A stretch of DNA of 64,000 bases from Hofstenia miamia. Lineage: Eukaryota; Xenacoelomorpha; Acoela; Hofsteniidae. The notes under the pieces were generated by a model that saw nothing but the letters and a program-made list of their open reading frames with translations, was not told the DNA's origin and did no database searches. The stretch spans positions 914,781-978,780 of the forward strand of contig CABFPE010000213.1 of assembly GCA_900660155.1 (NCBI GenBank), given 5' to 3'. A program made the position numbers and the translations under genes. Position 1 is the first letter of the stretch. The number at the start of each line of letters is the position of its first letter. Positions 12,482 to 24,902 of this stretch are shown in pieces.

Positions 12482-12760
12482 TTATGGAACCAGAATAGGT
12501 ACAATACAATCGTAACACAAACGTAAAATTTCTGTAGAAATTCTATCATACTCTACCGATTTTCTCAATTTGAGGTTACACAAAATATTTAAAACTTCTG
12601 TGTTATAGGTGGGGAAAAGAAACATATTTTGATCATTCCACTCTATTTGTTCAAGATAGGAAGTCTTATTTTTTGCAGTTGGGACTGATTTGTCTATATT
12701 TTCACCTATAGAGGCAAAAGCAGAGTTAACCAAATTTGCAACATTTGTGGGTTCTGTCAC
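12482..12760 (-). pseudogene. LINE reverse transcriptase, N-terminal fragment
   Basis: A 92-codon open stretch. The pattern of a NxFASIG segment, then a weakly conserved spacer, then EVLNILCNLKLRKSVEYD is the region just before the fingers domain of APE-type LINE polymerases, which usually reads as E-x-I-x-L-K-x-K-S-x-G-x-D. The glycine is replaced here (V-E-Y-D). The frame is lost soon after. Confidence 0.65.
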
Positions 12761-12940
12761 ATAAAATTCATTGTTTCATTTTCACACTTCCAGTTATTTT
12801 GTCCAGTTCTCTATAAAACTTACGTGGATTCTTGAGAGATTTTTCCAACTTTTCACTGTAATACTGTTTTTTACTTTTTTAATAAGCTTTTTTGCTTCCG
12901 TAACGGATAACGTTTGTTCCAATATCTATCTTAACTAGTG

Positions 12941-15900
12941 CAAATTTTATGGTCATTTGGAATAGGGGGCTTATGCAAAACGAAAGTTGAAGAGGTTTAT
13001 ATCAGTGTTCGAAGCCCTGTAAAAGACATTAATTTTTTTAAATATCATAATTTACACAAGATAAAATAAAATCAACTTTTAGTTTATAACAATATTTTGC
13101 AATTCATATTTTAATCATCTTCGCAAATTTATCGCGATTGTATGCATTATTAACAAAAAATTCAGGAATACAATACTTATAGCATTTTTGTCATATTTTT
13201 TCAGCTGTTAGAAGCACTTGCAACTGAGGCACTTAAAAATTTCTTCTACTTCACACTTTTTGCACGTTTGTCTCATTTTTAGCGATTTTGATTGGCAGGC
13301 AAAAAACCGCGGCATTACCCCATCGTTTAAAACTTTTCGTTGTTATGTATTGTACAATATTTCTTTATAATTTTTAACATCTCTAGGAAGATCAAAGTGC
13401 TCCTGACAAGCAAACAGAGAATACGAGGGGGGTTTTGGTATCGCAACGTCGAGCGGCTTGAAACCAAAGAGCTCTTGTTTTTTTATTGCTTAGTACATTA
13501 AGGAACCAAGAGTAAATACATCATGGCTGTATTTGAACATATACTATGAAACTGTGAACAGCAGTAATGACGTCAAACCCATAGCAAATATGTAATAGGA
13601 TTAGCCAACAAAACCTGAATTTTCTCTAAATATACAAAAAATTATGTCTAGCACCCATTTTTCATGATTTTCAGGCCAAAATAAGAGTATTTCAAAAAAA
13701 TTAAATTTTGTGAATCTTCCTTATTAAAATAAGGTATTCATATAATATTTAAGGTATTTGATTGTTAATAAAATCAAAAATTTTAGGTATTAAGTTTTTG
13801 TTTATGAACGCTATATTGATTTCGAACACTTTGACTGACACCGGTTGAAACATGAATTTATATGCATTAATGATGAAACCAACAAATTTGTGTAGACATG
13901 AAATGAGCAATTTAAAGCTTTAGCGATTTTCGCACATCAACCCTGAATGACTGCTCTTCGTAAACACTAGTAATGGGTTTAATTTGGGGGTAGCAATGTC
14001 TGGAATAGCTGTTGATATACCGTTGATACAGCTATTTACGGAACAGAGATTTTCCCACCCTGGATTGTTGGTCAGACATTTCTTTGATTTTGTGAGGACA
14101 AAACTAGCATAATTGCCTGCATCCCCCAAATTGCGGATAGTTTCAAAGTCCCCTCCAAAGAATCTCTTAGTAACATGCCTCATTCTTCTAGTCGGGCTCT
14201 ACTTGTGGAAATTACACGAAAAATTTTCTTTTGTACAACAGGATACAAGTATCGCTTTACTATCAATCTGTTTCTTGCCAGCACCAATGTAACACATTTG
14301 GTGGAATTCTGATGGTTCTTTTGAAGTCTACTTTTGGCAGTGGTTTGAATTCGATGCTTATTAGAAACATTGGGATTTCACTATTTGTAAAAGAAAATAT
14401 TAAATATCAGTAATAATTGGGCTTTTTTCGGTAGAATGGGGAAGGCTATTTTGGCCCGTCGAAGTTTTCTCAAGAATTTCAGCATATTATAAATTTTTAA
14501 GATGCTGAAGCGCTTCATGTTTACAACGTCTTTTTGGGGATGATGCATTTGCTTTTTCTCAAAATCGGCAAATATTAAATAATGCATGAATACCAGGTAT
14601 AGATCACGACCATTGCAATAGTTTCAGCATTATTAATTTTTTGTAGGATCCAGTAGTATCAGGTAGTACAGCATAAGTAAATGCAAGAATTGAAATTGAC
14701 ATGGATATTGATTTCTGTGCCGCTGTTTTCATCACAGTGATCGTCCTCAGAAGTAAGACAATTCTAAGTTGTATACTGGTACCAGAACTAGAAGATATAT
14801 TATCTTCACAATCAAGCAATAGTGCTAGAGGTTCTAGACATCTAAACATGGTGCATTTGAAATTTCGTATTATTTATCATGAAGACGAAAACGTTTTTCT
14901 CTTATGCTCGATCATGTCTTTAACCCAGAACTAGGTAATTTAATGACCACACTATTGGGACTGCAAAATTTGTTAGTTTTCTTTTGCAAATAAGATGTCA
15001 AAATATTTTTATTTAAAACTCATTACTACAGAGATTTCAAAACTAATTTGGTTTACAATCAACGAAAAAATCTAATTTTAATACATGTTTGGTGACTTTC
15101 CCGTTAATAGTTTGGGCCATTTGTTTAGAAAACATTTAGATATAGAAATGTTGTTATACCGTTGTTATATTATGTCGGAAAATATTTACAGGTTCTTACT
15201 TTTGAATTTTTAAAAAGGTTTCATATACTCATTGTACTATTGTAAATTTCAATGCAGTTATAAATAAATCTCTTGAAATTACCGTGGGGAAACATTAAAT
15301 CGCATACAATGTTTCCTCAATATTTATATATTCTAATCATTGATGTTGCATCTGTTTGGTATGGCTTGTTAACCGAATGATATGTCTAATTTTGATGCAT
15401 TCAAAGGCATTTTTTATGCATAGACCAACACATTTTATTTTAATCTGATATTCACTTGAAAACTACTTCCGCTGTGTGCATTTTAAATATACTCAGTAAG
15501 GTTACACATTTCAATCTTACATGGTCAGGGATCGTGTATTTGTTGGTCTTTTGAATTCTATTTATGGGATTCCATCTCCACGTTTTAAATTATCAACAAT
15601 AGCCTTAAATAGTTGGAATCACGGTAAATATTATTAATGATGTACTCCCCGTTTAAATCATCTACTGACATCGCTATTTCACCAGTGCTTCTGATATTTT
15701 AAATTATCATGTTTCATGTATATAACAAAAACTAAGATTTCGTTGTTTTAAAAGTTGTTTTTCTTCGTTATCGATGAAATGCATCTAACTAGCTGTATAT
15801 GAATTATGACCTGTGAATAATTTGTAGTTATTGTAAAAAAGCCTAGAAATTATCTTTGTATTGTACTCTTGTACGTATTTTTAAGTAAATTAGCGCAATT

Positions 15901-17833
15901 TTCTAACGCATTATCCTTTTCCACTGAATTTTTGATAGAAAATTACTTTCAATCAATACATTTCAACAGTTTAGCTTTACAAATCGAATTAGTTTTTACT
16001 AACTTAAGTATGTTCAAATTGATTCACGAAAGTGTCATAATGAATTGAGAAATCTAAAGTGATTTAGTCTTTCTGCATTATTGAATCAGAAATTATTATT
16101 TTTCGTAATTTAACATTACATTGATGCTAAATGGCATGTAAACGAATAGATAAGTGCAAAAAATATAGCCATGAAAGTGCTGTCTGAAAGTATATTTAAA
16201 ATATTGGTGTTGCAAAGTCAACCTGGAAAAAGAATATATTCACAAATTGAAAAAGCGAATTTTTCTAAAACAAAATCTGTGGATCAAGAAATCTTCGTGC
16301 TCAAAGTGTGACAATATTGAAACTACAAATCTAATAAAAATACTTAAATCATAGTCATTATATTTTAAGTCTATCTTTTCTAAAAATATATTTTTCTATT
16401 GGCACTAAAAGTATAATGCGCATAAACTTGTCGCAAAATATTTTAGTAGTTGGCAATTAAAATAGAAACCACAAAGGAAAGTTCACTTGTAGTTTTGTTG
16501 AGTATTGTCTAAGAGTTCTTAATAGCTTAATACGTAGACAATGAGAGTTTGATATTTAAATACTTTATATCAGCATATTTTAGTTTAAGAATACAATTGA
16601 ATGTACATGTATATCATCATGTTAGGAGGTCTAAGACGCAAATGTGTACTTAACGCTTATAAATTATTCATATATTTTGTAGGGGGTTTAAAACAATATA
16701 CACAGGTAGTTGTCGACATATGACCTGTTAAGCTTACAGCTGTTCAACTACGACTATTTGTGATCACTAAAGTAATTTTGCTGTCGTATCAGTTTATACC
16801 AGCAGTGGATAAAAGTTCATAGTATTAAAACTTTTCTATTTTTTACACCTATATATAATAATTTAGTATGTATACCCCTCATTTGATACATATTTTATTC
16901 CTCTATAATTTAATATTTGATTTGTAATTGAAGCATTTCAAATATCTTGAAATCTTTCTTTCAATAAAGGCGCATTTCATTAGGAGTGTCATGTCATTTT
17001 TGTTTAGACATTAATATTTACATGTATGTGTTGATGGATTATTTATTAACAAGATAATTTTTCATTTTTTGTTTAGAAATTTCACATACCTATTGCATCA
17101 TATTTCATTTCACTTAAAATAATTTTTTAGCGGCAATAAACAGCTGCTGTGGTCACCAAATGCTAATTGCCTGTTTTAAATTATGTAGTTGTTTTATTGT
17201 TTCGTAAAGAAATTTGAATTTAAATAGCTTCCTTTTGTTTTATTTATGCCTCACTACTTTATTATGCCTTCTAATTAATGCTCAAAGCTTTAAGTACGAT
17301 TTCATTGCATCCATTTATCCTGTGCTTTGTCGAAAGTTATTTTCTTTTCACCCTTTAAAATCATTTGCAGATTGGCCTCATTTTGTAAATCATTATTTAC
17401 GTAAATTTAACATTGAAATATTTGTTGCATTGATTAAGAATATAGGACACCTGTTTTGTTTCCAAAATAACTATACCGTAAATAGGATGGTTTTCCTATA
17501 TTTTCTTCCATTGATTTTCTGTTGCAATCAATTTTCGGTATCGTTTAGTTTATTTTTAAGTCTAGTGCGACTACATACTCAAGGATGTATAAAGGCATTT
17601 TACTGAAATTTGTAACGGGCTCTAGACAGCACTTCGAAATTACGTGTTAAAATGCATGCTTGCTAAAAATGTGTTCATATAATGCTACATGATGAGAATT
17701 GATCAGCGACTAAGCGAGTTGCTTCTTCGACCATGACGATTTAATTGAATAGTTCGTTTATTGAAGTATTTTTTATAAAAGCGCTTATTCTTTAAAATTG
17801 GTTTCAATTTATTTAATGAGTTTTTACTTTTAG
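12941..17833. other. No recognised gene
   Basis: Several open frames of 60-130 codons exist (minus 13920-14183, minus 14604-14849, plus 17214-17606). None shows a domain or splice context that I recognise. A TACGAGGGGGG phrase at about 13,423 resembles mariner ends, but no transposase follows. Confidence 0.4.
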
Positions 17834-17874
17834 ATTAACAATGGATGAATCTTTTGACTACAATTCAAACATTG
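17834..17874 (+). CDS. Possible first coding exon
   Basis: An acceptor-like TTTTACTTTTAG is followed by ATTAACAATG, a reading frame MDESFDYNSNI, and a donor-like GTATGT at 17875. The start context (AACAATGG) is good. I could not find the next exon, so this is only a candidate. Confidence 0.25.
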
Positions 17875-17949
17875 GTATGTTTTAATAAACTATCTCCTTT
17901 TGTGTTATTAAACCTACATCATTTCTTTTCCTAGGTGTTATTTAACGCC

Positions 17950-17951
<2 letters not shown>

Positions 17952-17982
<31 letters not shown>
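17952..17982. repeat. (TA)n microsatellite
   Basis: About 15 uninterrupted TA units. Confidence 0.95.
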
Positions 17983-17984
<2 letters not shown>

Positions 17985-18165
17985 CACGTATAGCCTCAAT
18001 AACTTCATTAAAATTGGATTCGTATCCTAAAGCAAAATAATTCATTTGTAATTTAATTGTTAAAGTAGAAATGCCCTATTTCGCTCATCTTTGTTATTGT
18101 AATAATAATAATCAATGACTTTATTTAGCCGCTGAAGGCATACACAACAAGAAAATAAAAACAAG

Positions 18166-18714
18166 TCAAGTTTTACGGCAGCGAGGACAGTCGCAGGAGA
18201 TGAAATAGGAGCAAATGGAAGAGTAGGCGAAGTCGGAGAAGGGCTCAGCAAAGAGGAAAGCCATCAAAGATTTCTTGAAGCTCGGTGGTGGGGAAAAGAA
18301 ATCAATCGCTGTTGGAGGGTTGCGAGTCAAGATGTAATTAGCAGCAGTACAAGCACGATTGAAAAACGAGTGAAGGGTGCGATGTTTCTTTGTACGACGA
18401 ATGGAGAAGGTGACAACATCATCAGAGCGAGTGCAGCAGGAATTGGAGAACTTAATGAAATCAAAAGGATCAAGATCCAATTTGCGAGTCAGTAGTCGAT
18501 TGAACAGAAGGAGATCACAGGCATGGAAGTAGAGTGACAGCGGGAGAGTGGAGAATTTCAGCAGAGCGTCTTTATAGTCCAAAGAGGAAATCCATTTGAA
18601 AGCGCGTTTCTGGAAACGTTCCATGGAGTGGAACAAAGCACGAGAAGGCCACCAACAAGGAGACGCGTAGAGAAGAATGGCGCGAGGAATGGACTTGAAC
18701 AAAGAGAGTTTCAC
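18166..18714 (-). pseudogene. LINE family A reverse transcriptase C-terminus
   Basis: A 182-residue frame, in phase with the frame upstream across one TAG. ILLYASPCWWPSR is the post-palm conserved region and the protein ends with a CDCPRC cysteine cluster. The apparent initiation codon is not a real start, because the frame is internal to the polyprotein. Confidence 0.8.
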
Positions 18715-18783
18715 AGCGGACGAGGTATTAAAAGGAACATTACGGAAAAGGGCAAATAGTGAGGAATTAGCTTTGCGGAGACA

Positions 18784-19233
18784 CTAAGACACATGTCCAG
18801 TCCAATTTAAGTTTGCAGCAAGTTGAACTCCAAGATGAGTGTGATGAGGCGCAAAGTTCACAGGTAGAGGCAAATCAGAAGGGGGAGCCACAGAAAAGGA
18901 AATACCACATGTCTTGGTAGTGCTAAAATCGAGATGGTTGACAGAGGACCAAGTAGACAAGTGCTCAAGATCAGAAAAAATGTTCGACGCAAAAGACCAA
19001 CCAAAATCAAAAATCGCAGTGTCATCGACATACAACAGGCAAGACGAGTTGAGAACAGAATGAGGGAGGTCGTTAATGGCAACGAGGAAGAAAAGAACAG
19101 CAAACACTGAGCCTTGAGGGGCACCACTAGTAACGGGGACAGGAGAAGAGATAGACGAGTTGATTTTGACACACTGGTGGCGATTAGTCAGGTAGGACTG
19201 GAACAGTGTAATAGAAACAATTTCTGTATCCAT
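18784..19233 (-). pseudogene. LINE family A reverse transcriptase palm
   Basis: A 149-residue frame with GAPQGSV near residue 39 and YVDD near residue 68, both polymerase core motifs, and the second and third catalytic aspartates intact. It ends at a TAG that is in frame with the next open stretch. The first aspartate motif is missing because the copy is 5' truncated. Confidence 0.85.
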
Positions 19234-22200
19234 TTAACTTTGTTCATCAATACAAATGTGCGACATTGCTTATCCAAAAACAGCAAACGTGTCATCTTTT
19301 GTTGGGTCTATGGCTATAATAACATTATTACTCAATTGTTTTTAATTTGGGTGAATTAGTGCGCCATGGTCATTATAATTTTCTACGTTGCTTTATCCTG
19401 AACTTTTGAATATTTAATCTTTAACCTTCCTTCTATCATCATGGCTTTTCTCTTGGCTGCAACGTTGATACCTACGAATGCAATTGCCTAGTCGTTGATG
19501 CTTGATGACTTTAATTAGTCAATAAATATTCTGTTTCTTAAGAATCGAACGGAAATAAGTTGTCTCGTCGACTCCTTTGTTGTATTAAACAATTCGTTTT
19601 AAAGTTGTAGAAAGAAACATGAATTTTAATTGACAAATTTTTCCTCGGATTGAATTCTTCTGTGCACTTTGATTATTATATTCACGGTAGTGTTTTCCAA
19701 CCTCATTTAGACACCTACCAAGGTCTTGGGTGATCTTTTTTACTGATTTTTTATAAACGATAGCATGTCTATCTTAGTTGCAACACTTGATCTGGTCGTG
19801 TCAGGTCATATTAGCACAATTTGAAATAACTTAAATATATTATAATAGCACAGCTATTTCGGGTCTTGGTAGGGGTGTATCAATATTTCAAATTTTATTT
19901 GAACAAAAAAGTGTTCTCTATTAATATTCGCAATCGATCTCGATTTCCAGTACTTCTTATGATTAAATGGATTTTTTAAAATGAATTTTCTTAGGTCTAT
20001 TGCAAATAGTAGTTTATTATTTTGAGATATTTTGAACATTGAAAAAAACTGAATCTAGTTCATCTCTGTATCAAATTGGGTTAGTGGATCGCATATAATA
20101 TTAACTGGGACACAACATTCATTAATTTATGGGTCATTTTGTTTTTCGATTTTTGAACACAGTTTTTGAATAGAATTCGTAAACTTGATGTACTTCGTAA
20201 TTCTAAGATTTACATTCACTCCAGCACAAAATTCAAAGTTAAGTTGCCTAACTCCATAAATTTTTTTTATTAACTCTTGCATCATATTTTCTAAATATCA
20301 TTTTCTAAGCCTTTAGGATATGTTCATTGGTGTAGAAATTTTAATTAAACAGATTAATTTAGTTTTTAGTTATTAATATGATCCTTGCAAATGAGAAAAT
20401 TTCTTTTCTTCGAAACTATCCTCAATTAGCATGCAGTGCACTTTGGATTTGGTTTAAGTAGTGCATGGATTCGTTTCATTTCAAAAATGATGCTGCACTT
20501 AGTTATCTTGTTTACACAGTGATCATGTGTTTATCGCAAAATTCATGTGAAATGCAATAAGTTTGTTTCCATTCATTTATAAACAAATAAAATTTAAAAG
20601 TTATTTTTGGCAGTGTATAAAAATTAATCAATTTTAATTCAGGTTATATATCAACGCTATCTCGTCCGGGTTATTTACATGAAAATCCTAGTTTTCACTT
20701 AACAATGGTGGCCAAATCCATATCCTGTGCCACTGATTATACTAATAGAATATAAGATATTGTTAGTGTAAATACAGTGATTGTTTTTAGTGGGGCAATG
20801 TTACAACATTTTTTGAATGCATGGGCCTCGTGCAATGTGGCTGCACACCTGTTGTCATTTTTGAAATAGAGGAAACGGCAGCAGTTTCGGTTCTATTTCG
20901 TGAAGTCTATAAACGAATCGCACCGAAGTCGTTTGGTTTGAAAAAAATACAAATGTTTTTTAAAATTTGCCATTTTCTTCGTAGAGAGTGAGAAACTGAA
21001 TAGATAATAATTTTATAATTTAACTATTATGTTAAAGGAACCATATTATATAAGGAATTATTACTTAAGAATGAGCCTGTTACAATTATTTTTAAATATG
21101 TGCTATGTGTTGTGGATGGACGAGTAAATTGCCGTCAATTAGATGCAACAGCTGTTTATCTATATGGAAAATTATTACAGTTGTCTCAGATTCGAAGTAT
21201 GAATAAGTTTTATTTTGCAAATGTGGTATTATTTTAGACGATGACCTTATTAAATAGACGCCTCACAAATTTTATTTCTTATATCGTTGTGAGGACCGTG
21301 TGAAATTGTCTTATTAGATATCGTGTGCCTGCCAGTATCACATTGTTAATATATGAACAGAATATATATTTACTGCTTCTAAAATGAACGTTTAAGAATA
21401 ATAAATGTTGGTTTACTAAGTAAACATTGCGTCTTAGCGCATGAAATTCAAGTTTATTGGAGATATTAAGATTTTAATAAAAAGTCAACCTCAAAAATTG
21501 CATAAAATATAATTAGTTTGTTTTGGTTAATCCGTTGAAGGTCATAGCTGCACCCATAAGTTGAGTTATCCCCTCTGAGCAAATGACATGTATATATTCC
21601 AATCAGAAATTGCATTATATATTAATATATAATCAAATAATAAATATCATATTTGAGTATGTCCAGAATATTTTTGACATGTGGAAAAGTGCCAGTGATG
21701 TGATATATTTTGTGGGAAGACATCAGATTTGGGTTATTCCCTGTTCAGGAGTGATCAAATACTGCCAAAATATTTTTAATGCTTTTTAAATAGAATATTT
21801 TTAACTGAAAACCTCTATGTTTAATGTCCATGCAACATTATTCAACGATAATTAAAGTTTACAAATGAGACAATTGTTTAATTTTATGTCACTGTTACTT
21901 TGATTGCGATTTAGCGACTACTTTTCAAAAAACGATTTCGAATAAAATGAAGTATTACATTTAATTGATATATCTCAATTTCTTGAATAAAACTTAGTTT
22001 TATTGTCGTCCCATCTTTCATTTAATCAAACGCAATCTGTTATAAGTTTAGTCATTTAGCGCCATATACACATTTACTATACAAAAACATTCAAATGACA
22101 TTCGTAAGAATTCTTTCTTTGCAGTTAAATCAATGAATGTTATAATATGAAAAATAGCGTTCTTAAAACCCAGCCCTGACATAGTGTTTAAATAGGAAGC

Positions 22201-24208
22201 GTGGTTTTTTCAAATGCGATACTTAAAATAGCAGTAGAAATTATAGGCCTGGAAAAACATTTTTGTACTCTTCAAATGTGAAAAGTAGACTGTTAATTTA
22301 TTGCTGTTCTTAAATAATTCCATTAATATATAAATAACTATAAAATCAACTACAAGTTATTAATGTTTGAAACTATTTATGAAATATAGGTTGCTGTCTA
22401 ATTTTTGAGCGGTAAAAGTATTTTATTCTTCGCCTCTTTTTTTCATTCGTTGCTGCAAATGACCTGGCCTTGTTGTAAGTAATCAACGTGCTAACCAATA
22501 AGAAGGCTCATTTAGGTTAGGACATATCTTTAAATTGTTGAAAATTCCTGATTGTAAACAAACAGGCAAACAGATGCCAAACGATCCACAAAAACAGAAT
22601 TTCTGTTCTTTAGAGTCTGAAAATTTACTATATAAACTTAACTTCAAAGCCCTCCAAATGTGCATGGAAGGGTGAAATATAGCCTCGAGTCACGTTTTAG
22701 CTTTTTATTATAATAAAATTTCGATGACATGAAAGACAAATTTTTCATCGGGTCTGAGTTTGGGCCCCATCCAAACTATCTAAAATCCTAGCGAGCTCAA
22801 CCCGACCCGAAAATCTGATGGCCAGACTTGTCAACTAGCCCAAAGCATTAATCCCATCTCGGCTCATTTTAATTTTGAGAGAACTTTGCAATGAGGGCTT
22901 AAGCTCGTTTTAGCTCGATAGTTACTTTAAAAATATTGCGGCATGTTGAATGAAACAATAGGAGAAATATGCATGCTCAGATTAACGAGCAGTAAAATAA
23001 TTTTTTTTAAAAAGAATTTTCTGTGAATATCAAATGCAGTCGGTTGAATTCGGCTCGGCTCATTAACAACTCTGCTGATGATTATTCATTCAAAGTATAT
23101 TTGTTAATTTTATTATTGTTTAACAAGTACTATTAACGCCCGAGTTTAATTGTTGCATTTATTACACTAATCAGCCGAGAGTAAATACTTGTTAATTACC
23201 ACCTATAACTGCTTGCTAAAATGCCGAAAATGAGAATGTCCCAACCCGAAACGAAAAGTCAATCTATACGAATTCGACACAGAAATGTCAACAAACCCTA
23301 ATCCGAAATTGGATCTGAGAGAAAATCAGAATTATACTTGGATAAATTTGCGGGTAACAGTAAAGTTAAAGGTAGCGGAATTTTAGTAGTACGTGTTCTA
23401 GCGCACATAAGAATGTGCCGATGTATTTTTTCATACATTGTCTATTTATATAATATATATATATATATATTCATCGCGTTGAAAAAAGTCGTAGCAGGGT
23501 TAACCGCAAGGTGTGACTCATTCTTTCAACATTTACGGCATGTACTCTAAGACGTACATTCGCATGTAATTTACCGGAAATTTAATTTTGTTAACACAAA
23601 TTCAATATTTGTCTTAGCACTTAATTAATTTACATCAAACGAAATTTTGTAGTTAAAAAAACATCGTGTAGTTCCGACAACTAATGTTTTGATCACATAT
23701 TTCTAATTAAAATCAATTTCTAATTCTTGTTATGTCCAATGCTCACTGTCACAATTTTCCCGTCATTTGATCGTTCAAATCCGAATACATATCTTCCCCT
23801 TTGATCAGACTTCTGTACTGCACTTAGTTTTAATTGTACTTTATCACTAGAAACGCGACAATCGGTCAAAATGACCTTTAGGCATTTTGTATTTGCTTCA
23901 TTATTCATTCAGCAAAATCACTAGCAGGCACATATACTTCCAATTTTGTTAATAATTTCATTGCATTTGCTATTGTTGTACCAATTTTTTCCCACAATTT
24001 TCGCATTTGAAACATCAGATGTAAATTTACTCTCAAGGGGTAATCGTTGTTCTAGTGTTAAAAAGTACTATTTTACTACAATTTGATTTCTATAAAAATT
24101 TAGTAAGGCAACACCTAGTACACTGTCGTAGCCATGGTGGGGCTTCCTTTGATACTAAATGTGTGCCCCCCAACAAATATTTCGTGTCTACCTCACTGGG
24201 GTATATAT
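19234..24208. other. Mostly unrecognised DNA with a GC-rich degenerate repeat
   Basis: No gene or transposon with known motifs was seen. A small open frame lies at 20,821-20,991. Between 22,740 and 23,340 there are scattered CCCGACCC, GGGTCGGG and GGCTCGGCTC phrases that stand out from the AT-rich background. A TA run lies at about 23,450-23,469. Confidence 0.4.
20821..20991 (+). CDS. Small hypothetical open frame
   Basis: 56 codons from ATG to TGA (MGLVQCGCTPVV... ending HFLRRE). It uses more C and G than its surroundings, with several CG-containing codons. No family is recognised, and there is no support for transcription. It may be an exon fragment or chance. Confidence 0.2.
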   Translation: MGLVQCGCTPVVIFEIEETAAVSVLFREVYKRIAPKSFGLKKIQMFFKICHFLRRE

Positions 24209-24900
24209 ACAGGGTAATTCCAAAGTAACTTCTTATTTTAAAATAATAATTTATTCAAATCCTATTGTATGTTTCTTCATGTTTGGCAATTAAATCTATG
24301 TTCTGGTTTTTTTTTGAAATAATGATTGGACAGCAACTTGGACAAATAGCTCAACATTGCGAAGTTTTGAGGTCCAGTACTGAATTTCCAAGATTGGCGA
24401 GAACCATTAACGGAAGACGTTATTAAAATGGACCCAAAGACGATCAATTGTGATGCAAACCTCTTGATCTGGGAGTGTGATACTCAAGGAAAGGATCACC
24501 CTTCAGAAACCCTGAGGTAGTGCAAGTTGTTAGAGAAATATTTAACCATATCCTCGCAGAAGTCAATTCAACAAGCACCAATAACATGTGATCTTTCCTT
24601 TCGCTGTGTCCTTAGTGTGCTAAAAAATTTGCTTAAATGACAAGCCACGCTTGGTCAAGAGATTGGCTGGATCTGTTCAAATATATTCTGTAGAGTGATG
24701 AAGCTGTATTTTATACAAGTGGGTTTCTAAACGGTCATAGCTTCCACTACTGTTTAGGAGAAGATCCTCTCACGTGCAATGACTCTGGATAGGATTATGG
24801 GTTCCTTCTTCATGATACCATGAATGAGGAAAGACACCGCAGCATGCTGAGAGATGTAATTTGGCGAATACATTGTCATATATATATATATATATATATA
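24209..24900 (+). mobile_element. Decayed IS630/Tc1-mariner-type transposase relic
   Basis: It opens with ACAGGGTAATTCCAAAGTAAC, like the ends of several mariner-related elements. Broken frames read RNPEVVQVVREIF at about 24,510 and, at 24,655-24,760, DWLDLFKYIL then a stop then SDEAVFYTSGFLNGHSF. That last part is the second catalytic-aspartate region (SDE) of this transposase type. No intact frame remains, and the right end is blurred by a TA run. Confidence 0.5.
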
Positions 24901-24902
24901 TA
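24877..24902. repeat. (TA)n microsatellite
   Basis: About 13 TA units at the right edge of the transposase relic. Confidence 0.95.

Larger units (their letters stand above)
11170..12940 (-). mobile_element. Decayed jockey/CR1-like LINE, 3' half
   Basis: This is a minus-strand remnant of an APE-type non-LTR retrotransposon reverse transcriptase. Reading 5' to 3' on the minus strand, there is a YYSEKL...NPRKFYRELDKITG stretch (about 12,870-12,780). The pre-RT region follows at 12,760-12,482 with LKLRKSVEYDRISTEIL. A heavily broken palm follows, with traces of a QGS-type core, and then the post-palm region at 11,794-11,465 (YNTYVNPSILYGLQIYG, FLRIIFG). The 3' end has a perfect hairpin and a short TATTC-type tail at 11,174-11,191. 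Several stops and frameshifts make it non-functional. The 5' part with the endonuclease is missing. The exact clade is an inference. Confidence 0.75.
18095..19233 (-). mobile_element. 5'-truncated APE-type LINE, family A
   Basis: The reverse transcriptase starts abruptly at 19,233 within the palm: SYLTNRHQCV, then SGAPQGSV, then the catalytic YVDD (CLLYVDDTAIF), then a HLGVQL motif. One in-frame TAG at 18,784-18,786 interrupts an otherwise continuous frame that resumes as 18,714-18,166 and ends [10 protein letters not shown] 3' UTR of about 60 bases with AATAAAG follows, then an ATT tail (18,098-18,113). Two more fragments of the same family lie at 51.57 and 54.09 kb on the plus strand. The stop and truncation make this copy dead, although it is well preserved and so probably young. 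Confidence 0.85.

Noticed and set aside
13420-13460. Mariner-like end TACGAGGGGGG
   Set aside because: No partner end or transposase remnant was found nearby, so the similarity is not enough to call an element.
17214-17606. 130-codon plus-strand frame with hydrophobic stretches
   Set aside because: Low-complexity F/L/S-rich translation of T-rich DNA, without motifs or splice context. It is most likely chance.
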